Shown here one piece after another: positions 10,350 to 21,962 of a stretch of 64,000 bases of DNA (position 1 is the stretch's first letter; the number at the start of each line of letters is the position of its first letter). Origin of the DNA: Geosiphon pyriformis (lineage: Eukaryota; Glomeromycota; Glomeromycetes; Archaeosporales; Geosiphonaceae); contig JAAOMT010000718.1 in the NCBI GenBank assembly GCA_016748015.1, positions 631,538 to 695,537 on the forward strand, written 5' to 3'. Under the pieces are notes generated by a model that made no database searches, was not told the DNA's origin, and saw only the letters and a list, made by a program, of their open reading frames with translations. The position numbers were made by a program, and so were the translations under genes.

Positions 10350-12029
10350 TTAATCTTCGAGCAGACACTTGATAATGTTGGGTGGGTGGTTGTTGGTATT
10401 GCTGTTGAATTGGCTGTAGGGCAGACTGATAATAGTTACTTTGATATTGGGGTCTTGATGGATAGTAAGCTGGTGATAGTTGATAATAAGATTGCTGTGG
10501 TGGAGGGTAATGTTGATTACTCCTATTTTGTTGGTCTCGTTGTAGCTTTCTGCAATTTTTTTTCCAGTAGCCAGGAATTCTACAGTAATGGCAACTCTGA
10601 GACTGGTTATTAGAGGATGATACAAAGTTGTTTTGATTCCGTCTTTGGGTGGTTGATATCTTTGGGGTTGCTGTTGTTGTTGGTTAATGAAATAATTTTC
10701 GACTTTCTTTGCAAGTTGGTCAATTTTTTTTTCAGCTGCTGAGCTGGTTTTTTCAATGGCTAAGTTCACAAGTTTTGTACAATTGGCTTCTTCCATGGCC
10801 ATTTCATATCTCTTTGCATGCTGAATGGCAGAGTTTAAATCTTCTGGGGCATGTGAGCAAATCTTTTTAATCAGTTTATCCTTTAAACCAGTGATAAATT
10901 AATCCAAAATTTGAGCATTAGAATAATAATCATTAGTTTCAAGTTGGCAAATTCGTCTGAGAAGTTTGTTGAATTTCTCAATATAAGTCATGACAGATTT
11001 GGAGAGTTCTTGTTTGATATTGCAAAAACGATTTCGAAATGTGATTGAGGTGTTGTTATCAGTGAATTGTTCTAAAAAGGCAGTTTTGAAAACTGACCAG
11101 TCATTAAAAGGGGTAGTCAAGTTTTCAAACCATTTGCCTGTTGTTCTTTTGAGAAAGTAGGAAATTGTTCTTAACATTCGGGCAGCATTCCATCCATTTG
11201 CATCTCCAGCTTTAGTAACTTGGTTGAGCCATTCTTGAGAACTGGTTTCAATGTCTTCTCCATTAAATTCAGGGATTTTTGCGATGTATGCTGTCATTTT
11301 GTCTTCTTCATTTTCACTGTCTATTGATTCTTTTTCAGATATTTCAGAGTTGTTTTCTTCGTTCGCTGCTGTCTCAGAGTGTTCACTTCAATTTTCAGCT
11401 AAAAAGTCAAGGAGATTAGAACTAGTTTGAAGGTGTTTTTGTTGTCTGGTGGGACTTCTGGGTGATGTAAAATCTTTTAGTCTTACAAATTGATTCAAGA
11501 GTGAATTAAACGTTTGTGCTTGTGCAAGTAAAGCTAGAAAAAGTGTGATAGTAAGTGGAAGTTTTGAACTAGTTCCTTGTTCAGGTGTTTGTAAGTATTT
11601 GGCAGTTGTTTTTGGTAGTATTGGAGTATTTGGGGTAGTTTTTGAGTATTGCTTCAATTTTTGTTTGCCTTTGTTGCTTGTTTCTGTCTCTGATTCAAAA
11701 TTAATAGAGTATTGAGACTGCACTGGATATGTTTCTTCACAGTACTTGATAATGTTAAAATTAAGTTCTTGAAAGTAAGTGGCAAGTGTTTTACTGTTAA
11801 GGTCTTTAGTTCCCAACTGTAAATAGTGTACTAAATTATTGTAAAGGTTGCTTCTAACTTCTAAGATATTGTAATTTCCAAAAAGATAATTGTTGATGTA
11901 GTTTTCAATGTATTGGTATACTGATTTCCTGACAACTTCAATTCCGTCTGGAATGTTGAATCTTTGCTTGCAGTAAGTGTAAATTGATTGGTAATACTCT
12001 AGAGTTGTTGTGTCTGGTGTGGTCACCAC
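10350..12029 (-). pseudogene. Gag of element B
   Basis: One frame from ATG at 12029 runs through at least two in-frame stops (about 11388 and 10898). The first 210 aa form a helical N-terminal part that I cannot assign. Then comes a retrotransposon Gag capsid domain with WLNQVTKAG, WFENLTTPFNDWSVFKTAF and FRNRFCNIKQ. A Gln-rich linker follows at about 10700. At about 10640 the zinc knuckle and pol continue in the -1 frame; this could be a decay indel or the natural Gag-Pol shift, and no slippery heptamer is visible there. The gene is inactive. Confidence 0.82.
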
Positions 12030-12054
12030 TTTGAAATTGTTTTTACTGTGTTGT

Positions 12055-12072
12055 TTCCGTGAGAGAGCACCA
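12055..12072 (-). other. Primer binding site of element B
   Basis: On the minus strand, two bases (TT) after the 5' LTR end, comes TGGTGCTCTCTCACGG. It starts with TGG as expected for pairing with a tRNA CCA end. The complementary tRNA 3' end would be GAGAGAGCACCA; I could not assign the tRNA. Confidence 0.65.
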
Positions 12073-12074
12073 AA

Positions 12075-13035
12075 TGTTACCAGAGGTTTTTGGCCTCTTT
12101 TCTTGAATGTTGTTGATGTTGATTTGCTGTGAATTCACGTTTCCAAGAAGTAGTTGAACCTCCAGTAACTGAATTTATTTTCAAATTATTTCCTATAATT
12201 TGAACTGCTGGGCTTATAAGTAGAATAGCCAATTCCATGCCAGTTGTTTTGTGTAGTTATGTTGTAGTAAACATCAACTCTTTTTCAGGAATTGCTCATC
12301 TGGAAACTCACTAAAAATGTGTAGTTATTTTGCTGTAAAAGTCAACTTTTCTACAGGAATTTCATCTGTAGGCTACCCTAATGATTATAATGAAAAAATA
12401 AAAGAAAGAAAAAAAAAATGTAAAAGAAATAGAATTCTGTTAAGAAAAACGTTTTCTATCCAGGCCTGGAGTCACTAACAGTTTACTGAAATTGGTAGCT
12501 AATCAATTTCAAAATGTTAGTTGGGTTTTGAAGATTTTCTAAGTGCAATAATTTAAAGAATTTAGTTTTTTGAATTATTTGATATTTATTTCTTTTTGTG
12601 TATATAGGAATAGTTCTAAGTAATAAATCTAAAGTAAGATACATTTTCTCAAAAAGAGAAGCTCTTTTTTTATACAACTTGTCATAACACTATTCTATAA
12701 ACTTGAACTTTGCTCTTTTCTATAATTTCGCTAAACTAAAGATACATTTCGACAAACTACAAGTTATTTCTGCAAACTATTAGATATTTCAGTGAACTAT
12801 CAGTTATTTCGGCAAACTTTTGCATATTACATATTTCGGGGTATTGCATGATTGATCATCACACTTAGGTTATATTTGTGTTATGTACAAATTGAGTTAT
12901 TAATTAAATAATAATTTCAGACATTTTGCTAATATAATAAGTGATAATTTGAAATGATAATATATGCTAATTAATGATAAAATTTATAAGAGTAATTTCA
13001 TGCTAAACAATATCTCTAATTTTTATTTGGTAACA
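12075..13035 (-). repeat. 5' LTR of element B
   Basis: 961 bp with perfect TGTTACC/GGTAACA ends in plus-strand reading. It shares the TATA box and repeat array with the other LTRs. The adjacent ACAT at 13036-13039 duplicates 5154-5157. Confidence 0.93.
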
Positions 13036-14615
13036 ACATATAAACAAACTTTTTTGATCAATTTGTTTTTTAATTTTGTAATAAATTAATCCAAAATTTA
13101 AGCATTAGAGTAATAATTATTGGTTTTTACTTGATGTTATTGGTAATTATTTAGAGTATTGGTACAAATAACAAACTTGTAAATTGGTGCTTAATAGCTT
13201 GATAATATTGCTAAGATTGGTAATTTCTGAAGGTTTTGGAATTTGAAGATTTTGGTTGAGTTTTTTGTATAATAAACAGAGATTTAATTAATGGTTTCTT
13301 CTGTGAATTTTTTTTTTTAGCATAGTGGCCAGTTTAATTTAACAGTTATGTTTTTTTAATAAGCTATTCTTAAATTTCTACTCTTATTTCTGGGTCTTTT
13401 ACCAGACTATTTTTGATGTCAAATACTTAGTATTTAATTTTTTTAATCAATTAATAAACAACAAAAAAACAAAACAAAAGAAAATAAAAACTTAGTATTC
13501 TGTTAATAGTTGTGATTAAGAGTTATTGATCTAATGTGGTTAAGTGTTAGATTCTATCAACACTTTATATTGATAGAATAGAAGTGATTAATATTTTTTA
13601 ATTAAAGAATAATAATATGGATTTAGGTGATAATTGATATTTTATTAATATATAATTTGATTCTATTTTAAGTTATAAAGAACTACTTTTTAAAGAAAAA
13701 AGTATTAGGTAATTAATAGATTCTAACTGATTATTAATATTAATTCTGTTTTTTTTGCTTTTAATATTCTTACTATTTATACATAATTCTTGTTATATAA
13801 AATCTTATATTTTTTTAAGCAATATGCTTTATTTTTTTTGACAATATTTTTATTGCTAAGCAATATGCTATAATTTTCTGACAATATGCTTATTGCTAAG
13901 CAGTATTCCCTAATTTATTAATAATATGTATATTGCTAAGCAATATGTCATAATTTTTTGATATTGTGTTTACTTACTAAGTACTATTTTCTTATTAGTT
14001 TATTTTTCTATCTGTTTTTTTTACTTGTACTTTTTTATAAGTAACATTGGTGAATTTATCTAAGAAGTTTGTTAAATTTTTTAAAATAGATTATAACAAA
14101 TTTAGATAATTTTTGCTTAATATTTTAGAATTGATTTTGGAGAATAATTAAAGTACTGTTATTAGTAAATTAAATCAAAAAAGCATTTTTGAATGCTTGT
14201 TAATTTTTAAAAAATTTATTTAAATTCTTAAATCATTTTTTTGCTGTTTTTTAGAGAAAATAAAAAATTACTTTTAGTATTTTTGCTGTATTTTATTTAT
14301 TTGTATCTTCTGTTTTTGATACTTGTTAAATTATTCTTAAAAATTAGTGTTAATATTTTTTTCTGTAAATTCTGTAATTTTTGTAATGTAAATTGTTGTT
14401 ATTTTTCTTTTTTTTTCTTTTTTAAGTTTTTATTTTGTTTTAATCTGTTTTTTTTACTTTTTAAGTTTTTTAAATAATTATTTGGATTTTTTGCTAAGTA
14501 ATTAGAAGATTAATATTGGTTAAAATTGGTTATTGTTGTTGGATAAAGCTTTTAAATAACTGAAAATCTTTTGGTCTTAAAAAATAAATAAATAGAAAAT
14601 TTGGTGTTTGTAGTT
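13036..14615 (-). mobile_element. AT-decayed Gypsy gag, right flank of element B
   Basis: Resumes the older element interrupted by element B. 13070-13120 matches element B around 10890-10940 (the ATAAATTAATCCAAAATTT block), and 14480-14610 matches about 11390-11520. The plus-strand ORF at 14241-14477 is a low-complexity product of this decay. The stretch ends at the LINE insertion, whose 9-bp target duplication TTTGTAGTT is at 14607-14615. No functional gene remains. Confidence 0.7.
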
Positions 14616-14762
14616 TATTTTTTATTTTTTTATTCATTTAACAAGTGAAGCCCAACCACTACCTAGTACATAGAACCAAATCAAGTGGCTCAAACTAAAC
14701 GCGATTCACACACTTTTTACATGTGGCTAGCCATTCGGGCCAGACAAGGCAACACTATACAC

Positions 14763-17700
14763 TTAAACTAACACACAGATTACCATCCAAACCAGAAAAA
14801 AAAGACAAGGCCTGCAACAGCCAAAACTTACAGCAAAAGACTCCACAATGCTAAGCAATCTGATCATGCCATTCGAAAGCATAGAAGTCATGTAATGCAA
14901 CAGTCCTAACACCAAACCATCATTACCAACCAAACCTGCCTTTTCCATGTCCACCCTAAATTTAGATCTAGCCAACCACACCTTAGATTGATGTAACTCA
15001 ACCAAATATCTCACAAAGTCAACAACCACACCAGAAGCACACTTAATATCTTCAAAAATGCCAACAGCCTCTGCACACTAATTTTTAAGCACAAATCCTC
15101 TACACAAGACTGAATACAAGCCAACGTCCGATCAGCAGAGATCAAGAGTCCTCAAAACAGAGGAAAAAGATGAGTTATATGCACCAGCCATGGAAATCCA
15201 ACAAGCAAATACCTCTGACAGAATATTCTTCCATACATAAACATCTCGAAAACAAGTAAAAATGTGGTCGGGCAACTCCACCTTATCACACAACAAACAC
15301 TAAACACCAGGATAACGTTTATTGTACAATCTTTTGCAAACAGCCACCGGCAATCTTCTATGTAGAGCCTTCATCAAGTATGTACGAAGACTCGCCGATT
15401 TCTGGCTGGTAAATTCAGCAAGCATGTGCAAGTCAGGATGCCAGACCTGTGCAGAAATGTCCCAATCAAAACACTGCAATGGAATAGCTGGAACCACATC
15501 ATAACCCAGACCAGCCTCCCAATGAGCACAACAAACAGATCTAAAAACATCCCTAACAAAGTAACAAGCATTACCCGAAACCGCAGTACTCTCAGCCAAC
15601 AGAAAACACTCATGAACTCTAAATGGCAAAAAAATGGGAGAGCCAGTAGCCTCACCAGCCAGCGCATCAGCTCGATCATTGTCAGGAACTCCAGAATGAC
15701 CCTTGATCTTAATCCAACTCACAGCAAGATTCTTATTCCTAATCAAATTGGCAACATGTCTTCTCTCAATCTAACAATGATTGCGAAAGTCAGGGACAAC
15801 AAAAGCCAATTCAGACACACACACATCAATAACAGCTTGGCTGTCAAGATGCAAAACCACTGAACAAGAGGAAAAAACGCATTCCAGAGCAAGAGCCACA
15901 GCCTACAATTCTGACAGAGTTGAAGATAAAAGCCCACATACACCAACACCAACTCCTGCATCCAAAGCAGGAAAATAAGCAGCAGCTCCACTAACCACAC
16001 TGAAGAAGCCAGCTGATTTCAATGAACCATCAGTATAAACATCCAAAGAGTCAGACCAAACTTTAAGCAGACCATCTCACACAAAAGCAAACTGTTCAGA
16101 GTCCAAAACACTACAGCCCAAAAAACCACCAGCATCATCAGCAGCATGCAGCACCAAGCCCCTATCCAGCAAAAACTTATGTGTGACATTGAATCAATGA
16201 GGCACAGGGCCCTTGGGATCAAGTTTTTTCTAACAACAAAAAGTCTTCTAATCCATTACAGCACCTTTTTTGTCAAGAAGTCTGTCACCAAAGGCAACTC
16301 CAAAACGCTTCAGAGAACGAACACAACTAAAAAACAAGGACTTCCCCAAAATCACAGACATAGGAAAAACACCAGGATCTCTAAAAGCACTAGGCAGAAT
16401 GTTCACCAAAGACAGCTCACAATCCAAAAAAATTCTGATTATACCAGCTAAAAAATTGTTTACAGGACTAACATGCAGCTTGACTAGAAACTGCAATAGA
16501 TTCAAGGGCGTCCACCCAAGAACCTGCAAATCCAAGAAGCAATGGAGAAACAACCGACCAAGAATACCCGGAGCATTCGAAAAAGAGATTACAGCAGCCA
16601 CTTTGCTTTCGGACTGTATCTGATCGAAAGGCTTCAAGCCATAAAAAGAAGAATGATGCAAAGCTTCATTCGAGAAGTCATGAGGCAAGCAAGCCTTAGA
16701 CTTAAAACCCTTTCTTACCAAAATGTCCCACTTGCAGCATATATTAGAGAAGACAAAACTAAACTGCATTCTGTAACTAATAATTGGCTACAAAACAGCT
16801 GAGACCAAATAAGAAAACTGCTTGTCCGTGATGGCTTTCTTGAGTACTACATTGGTAAAAAAATGGACATCCGAGTGCACCTTGGCCAAACTAGGTTTGG
16901 ACAATCCTTTAGTTGACAAAAAGATTCCCAGGTACCTGTGAGCCTCACCCTTTTTTGCTATAGAGATTGGCTGACCACTAATACTTAATGAAGCAACCTT
17001 GACACCCTGATTAATTGGAATGACCACTGTCTTTTCATTATTAATTGAAATATTATTGATAGAAAAAAATTCACTAGCAATATTAAGAGCATACTGTGTG
17101 GAAGCCTGGCAATCTCCTACCTAAATTGTATCATTTACAAAAGCACCAGCAGCAAAAAAGAAGGACATCCCACCACTACTCTCAATTCTGCCAGTTCTTG
17201 CCACAAACTTAGTGTCAATCTTGTATCCACACAAATGTTCATGCCGTTTGATCTCACACAATAGTGAATTATAGAAGATTCTCCAAAAAAGAGGAGAGAA
17301 AACCTCACCTTGATTCAAACCATTGTGCACATGATAGCCATCTGACAGACCAAAATCTGTCATGACCTTGTTAACTCTATTATTGTGTATGCCACTAAAG
17401 AAACTAATGAACTTACTGCACATCTTGATGTGCTTCAAGCTCACTTCCAAGTAGTACCATCCAACTGAGTTATATGCTTTACTCATATCCTGCAACACTA
17501 ACCAAAGTTTTCGATTTTTTTCCAAAGCATCCTCAACTACCGAGCCGACAGCAAACACTGGAGACTGGATAGACGTACCCTTTAAAACAGAAAAATTATC
17601 ACCACACAGAACACCAAACTTGCTACAAGCTGACAAAATCCTGTCAGAAAGAACCTTGGAGAGAATCTTCCTGGCAGTCTCGATCAGTGCAATAAGCCGA

Positions 17701-19430
17701 GTGTTCGTAAGAACCCCATCCCAGTCATAAGGTTTCGGAATCATCGAAACCTACACTTTCCTCCACAAAGTAGGCATACTCTCAACAACCAGACACGTAT
17801 TTAACAGCTCCAGAAGGCAACCCAACACCACATCACTATCATGCTTCCACAGCTCATTAAAAATGCCAGACAAGCCAGCAGTCTTGTCATCAAGCAGACC
17901 CTCAACAACTAAGAACAGTTCACCCAAACTGATTTCACGCATTACCCCAGAAAAAACATCATCCCATACATGATCCAGAGATGCATACTGGCAAGCCCAG
18001 AGTTCAGACACCACTATAGGCACCACCTGCTTCCTCGTCCATCCCACTATAATCTCATTCACTTTAGACTTCACTTCCACAGGTTCCAGAACCAAACCAT
18101 CATCAACAACCAAATGATCAAGAATTATCTTGCAAAAAGGCTGATCCAATACACTCCTTATCATGCTCCCTTTATTAAAAGCAAAACTCTCTATGTGTCT
18201 CTCTACAGCTCTCCTAATAGAAACTTCCTCAGCCAACCTCGATTCAAACATCTTTGACTTCCTGTATTCTTTGCGATTTGATGACAGGTACTTAAAAAGA
18301 ACCATACTACTTACATTCAATCTAACCAAATCAGAGAATGCACAAGCTTTGGCCTCATCCAAAGTAGATCATTTCCTTATAAGATGATCAACTTCAAGCA
18401 CGTTACTAGCGCAAACCACATCAACAATCTTGGCAATGAGTAAATCCAACCCAAAGAACTTTGAAGAATGCTTATTTCTAGAACATTAAAATTCACTAAA
18501 CCATTGTCTGGAAAAAATCTTATCAGCAGACTCAACCATTACTTTTCCTAAAATTGTTTACATAGTATCCAAATCACCACCAGCTTTGGCATCAGAGAAG
18601 AAGTCCTTGATCAACAGAAGCTTAGCTGAAACACAATTCCTAAACTCAGACCACTTGGAAGCATCTGCGTCTTTGATCTTGAACTTCCAACGATTCTTGT
18701 TAGCCTGCTTGCACAAACTATTTAGCTGAACATCCAAAAGTCTGCCCAGACCAACTGACACCATGACAGCCTTGTGGTCTGTATCAAAAAATTCTGAGAC
18801 TGACCCAACCCAATGCTTAGCAACAGCAGAAGACAGATTTTCACTAACCAAAATGTAATCAATAGTTTTTTCTATCCCTCTCAAGTTGCTTTATGTAAAA
18901 GCCTTTGCCAACTGATGGCCAGCAAGCAAATTGACCAGACCAAGACCCATAACTCACACTCCTCCCAGATTCATTTTTGTTAAAATCCCCATCCAAGACA
19001 ACAAAATTGCTGGCATTAACAGCCTTAGCAATGAATGAATTAACCTCAGATGCCTGCCTAAAATGAACGCCCAGAGATGCGCCAGCATACAAACCAAGTA
19101 CAGTTACTGAAAGCTTGCCTTTGAACAAAAGACGCACTAAAATAACTTGACCAGGGATCTTTTCAATCTTAGAAACATGTCAAACCAATGAACTGTTCAT
19201 AATAATTGCAACTCCAGCACTAACAAAACTCTTATCCAATCCTGAAGAAAAAATTTGCACTCCGTCGAACTTATCTGCAATCCATGGCCTAATAGAAGAC
19301 CTCAACTTTGTTTCCGTAACAAACAAGACCAAATTGCCAGAATTGCAATGTCAACGTACAACATCCTCCTGCTTGGCAGGGACATTGATTCCACAAACAT
19401 TACATGTAGCAAATTTCCAAACCAGACTGC
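14763..19430 (-). pseudogene. LINE ORF2: APE endonuclease, reverse transcriptase, RNase H
   Basis: Domains in order on the minus strand: APE-type endonuclease (TETKL near 19320, LDGDFNKNES near 19000, FDTDHKAV near 18790); reverse transcriptase (LQDMSKAYNSVGW near 17480, GLNQGEVFSPLFW near 17290, active site FVNDTI at 17123-17140); RNase H (LDSQAV near 15840, KIKGHSGVPDNDRADALAG near 15690); a CxxC...HxxxxC zinc-binding box near 15280; and the C-terminal segment matched at 2283-2648. The usual FVDD is FVND, a GAT to AAT change, and the following W codon is TAG. A single frameshift near 18870 separates the endonuclease start from the rest. Otherwise about 4 kb stay in one frame with stops only. 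Confidence 0.88.
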
Positions 19431-21281
19431 TCATTGGGATGAAAGCAGTAAAGAAGAACCCAAATCAGAACACAAGAGATCCAATCTCGCCAAAACAGAA
19501 CCAACTAAAGCCTTCAAAGCCGACATTTTAGACTTCAAACCACCCACTTTGGTGGTCAGAACCTTTGAACTACTTGAACTGAAACCTGCATCCAACTCAA
19601 CATTTGAGAGAGAGGGAGAGAGTAATGTCAATGTGCCATCCAAAACCATATCTGAGTCCAAAACAGGAGCCATAGGTACAGAGCCAACCAAAGAAAGAGT
19701 ATTAGAAGATGGCACCATAGGCACCAATTCAACAAAATTCAATTTCCTAAGAATGCCAGAAACCTGGTCAGCCAAAAGTTCAAGAGAGCGCTCCAAAGAT
19801 GCCAACTGAGCATCCAAGGGAGACTCATCAATTGGGGAGGAGGGAGCACTACCAACCAAATCCGAAGCACCTGACAAAGAGGGGCCAAAACCAAAACCAG
19901 AATTAGAGGGAGAGCCACCAGCAGAGGAAGCAAGAGAGACCACCTGAGCCCAAGATTTGCCACCAAAGGCAGCAGAGTGAGAGATAGAAACATTTTTTTT
20001 TACATATAACTTGGCTAAATGAAAACGATCCACACTGAAAACATGTCTTTCTTTTTTCAAAGCAATAGAAGGTGCAGGAACAGAAACATCAGAAGCATCA
20101 CATTCCAAGACTGAGTGTTCAAATCTCCCACACTTTTCACACTGAACCAAGCCTAACCTAGCCCAAGAAAGTCTCACACTGCCAAAAATTGGTTCCGTGC
20201 AAAAAGCAGCTTCCAGCTTCTCCTCAGAATCAAAACCAACCACAGCACAGCAAATCCTATTGCCTGTTTCAAATGACTGATTGATAATGCAAGTTTTCTT
20301 ATCAGTCTCCTTTAACAGATTGCCAAAATTATGAGCTGTTGTTCCTACTGGCAAAGTAAACAACAGTGCTCTGAACTGATCTCTAGAAGTCCAAGTCTTG
20401 CAATCTCCCACAGCCATAGTCATATGCACCAAATCTTTCCTGATTAGGAATGACCACTTAGAAGCCAATTGCACTGCCTGTTCCAATTTGGCAAACTCAA
20501 CCACAGCCTTCTGCCATAGCCCAACCAGTTGTATGTGGATCGACTTAATTTCTCCAAATTCAGTTACTGCGGTAATGATCATGCCTTTAGGCGTATCCAT
20601 GGGAATTTTCTTGATTATTATGGTCCGATCTGAGCAAATTTCTTGTCTTTTGAGATCACTGTTTACAATGATTCCCTTTTTCCTAGTCAATGATGCAGCT
20701 CTTTCCATGTTTTTTTCTGACATGAATGTAGATCTGATGATCCCTTCAAATTTTGAGGGGGTAGTAGCCCCCCCAAAACCATTGATTCCTGAAAATAATT
20801 TCCTTATGACCTGAGTTTTGGCCGTTGCCAATTTCCTTTCTACAGCCAAAAGATTAATGTCCAAAGCAAATGATTTTTTCATGGTAACTTTCACTTGAGT
20901 TTTAATGATTTTGGGATCCACCCACACCTTATCCAAAGAGAAAGACTTATGAGGAGGAGGGGAAACTTCCTTTTCTTCCTCCATGTCATAATTAATAGAG
21001 CCAAGAGGGGAGCCGACAGTTGCACTATTATTGAAACACTTGGCTTAAGGTGTATTCATCCTGGAATCAGGTACTTCTTTACCTTTGGAAGCTTCTCCAT
21101 CAGTATCCATGTCATTAAACTGCCTGACCACACGACCAGACCCACCACTTTTGAGAATTGCATCACTACTTGAGAACTTGGTACCACTGGAGAGTTTTTT
21201 GATTTTATGACCTAAATCACCACCAACTGAACCAGTAGTTGAAACTCTGGCTGACCTTCTCTTAACACTAGGGCCACTCAT
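19431..21281 (-). pseudogene. LINE ORF1: RRM-like and zinc-knuckle nucleic-acid-binding protein
   Basis: ATG at 21281 (MSGPSVKRRSARVS) to the TGA at 19431: 617 codons in one frame with one TAA at about 21046. An RRM-like segment lies at about 20390-20640 (IIIKKIPMDTP, then ITAVTEFGEIKSIHIQ). It is followed by a zinc knuckle CEKCGRFEHSVLEC near 20110 and a Ser-rich C-terminal part. ORF1 proteins of this kind bind LINE RNA. Homologous ORF1 is found at 27816-30789. Upstream Met-like readings to 21368 lack support. Confidence 0.85.
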
Positions 21282-21426
21282 AATGGCAGCTGGACTGACA
21301 ACGAAAGGGTTTGTTTCTTGTAAAATGGTGGAAGACAGTATATAAAAAAACAGAAAAACTTTTTTCAAAATTTTGACTCTTTTTCAGGAATTTGAGATGA
21401 AGGAGAGAAAAAAGTTTTTTGTAGTT

Positions 21427-21962
21427 AAGCAAGTAAAATTAAAAATAATGTAATTGAAAATAGTAATTTAATATTTGTTTTTTGTTTAAATATTTGCAAA
21501 TATTTAACTGTAATTTGAGAAATATTGTAAGTAATTCTGAAGTTTGCTTTTGTCTTTGTTTTTTTTTACTGTTTTTTGGTTCAAATTTTAAGTCAAAAAA
21601 AATTTTAAGTTATATTAAGTATTTTTTTTCACAATATTAAATAATATTAAAATCAAGTTTTTAAAAATAAGTATCAGATATTTGGTTGTTGAAATCTTTA
21701 ATACTTAAGTAAAAATAGTGTAACAAGTTTTTATATAGTTTTTTTTTAACTTTAAATATGTTGTAATCTTTAAAAAAGTAGTTATTAATACAATTTTTAA
21801 TATATTAGTAAAGTGTTTTTTTGAAAATTTTAATTTTATTCAAGATGTTAAATTTTTGTTTGCAATAAATGTAAATTGATTGACAATATTCTAAAGTAGT
21901 TATGTCTGTTAAAGTTGTCATTTTGAAGTTGTTGTTATATTAATTTGTAAAAAAACACCAAA
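21427..21962 (-). mobile_element. AT-decayed Gypsy gag start, right flank of the LINE
   Basis: Continues the older Gypsy element after the LINE. GCAAGTAAAATTAAAAATA at 21429 matches element B near 11523, and 21890-21962 matches the Gag start and leader up to the LTR. The primer-site region reads AACACCAAA next to the LTR. No open frame remains. Confidence 0.7.

Larger units (their letters stand above)
6546..10640 (-). pseudogene. Pol of element B: protease, Cys-rich segment, dUTPase, RT, part of RNase H
   Basis: One minus-strand frame spans about 4.1 kb with no indel but about twenty stops, nearly all at Q, R(CGA) or W codons. Protease: LDSGSAG at about 9950. Cys-rich region: about 8830-9400. 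dUTPase: about 8235-8680. Reverse transcriptase: about 6870-7640, with VVLVKKKNGK, LDLESGY, MPFRLCNAPATF and the catalytic YLDD box near 7200. RNase H: the start ATELETAAVIW near 6630, cut off at 6545. It belongs to the Gypsy order (protease, RT, RNase H, integrase), here with a dUTPase between protease and RT. The Gag zinc knuckle CHYCxxPGYWKKNC near 10570 is in this frame and has Y where the CCHC histidine should be. Confidence 0.88.
5158..13035 (-). mobile_element. Ty3/Gypsy element B with dUTPase, integrase deleted
   Basis: A complete insertion of 7,878 bp on the minus strand, flanked by a 4-bp target duplication ACAT (5154-5157 and 13036-13039). The order is 5' LTR (12075-13035), primer binding site, Gag, protease, Cys-rich segment, dUTPase, reverse transcriptase, truncated RNase H, remnant of ORF X, 3' LTR (5158-6121). 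At about 6545 the RNase H frame jumps straight into ORF X in a different frame, so the rest of RNase H and the whole integrase are lost by an internal deletion. About twenty in-frame stops inactivate it, yet the pol region keeps one frame over about 4 kb. Confidence 0.92.
14616..21417 (-). mobile_element. Near full-length LINE (APE endonuclease, RT, RNase H)
   Basis: A 6.8-kb non-LTR retrotransposon on the minus strand, flanked by a perfect 9-bp target duplication TTTGTAGTT (14607-14615 and 21418-21426). It has a short 5' UTR, ORF1 (21281-19431), ORF2 (about 19430-14763) and a 3' tail of about 140 bp ending in an A-rich run. It lies inside the older Gypsy gag, which continues in register on both sides (14610 and 21427). 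One stop in ORF1, many stops and one frameshift in ORF2, and a mutated RT active site make it dead. Confidence 0.92.

Noticed and set aside
10600-10680. Programmed -1 frameshift between Gag and Pol
   Set aside because: The frame does change here, but CCA CCC AAA G is not a proper slippery heptamer and the copy is decayed, so a mutation is as likely.
12055-13035. Self-priming of Tf1/sushi type
   Set aside because: The expected complement CCGTGAGAGAGCACC was not found near the likely RNA start in the LTR; only short partial matches were seen.
14241-14477. 78-aa Phe/Leu-rich ORF
   Set aside because: Low-complexity product of T-rich decayed gag.
15426-16802. Several plus-strand ORFs of 60-145 aa
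   Set aside because: They lie antisense to LINE ORF2 RNase H and RT sequence and match nothing.
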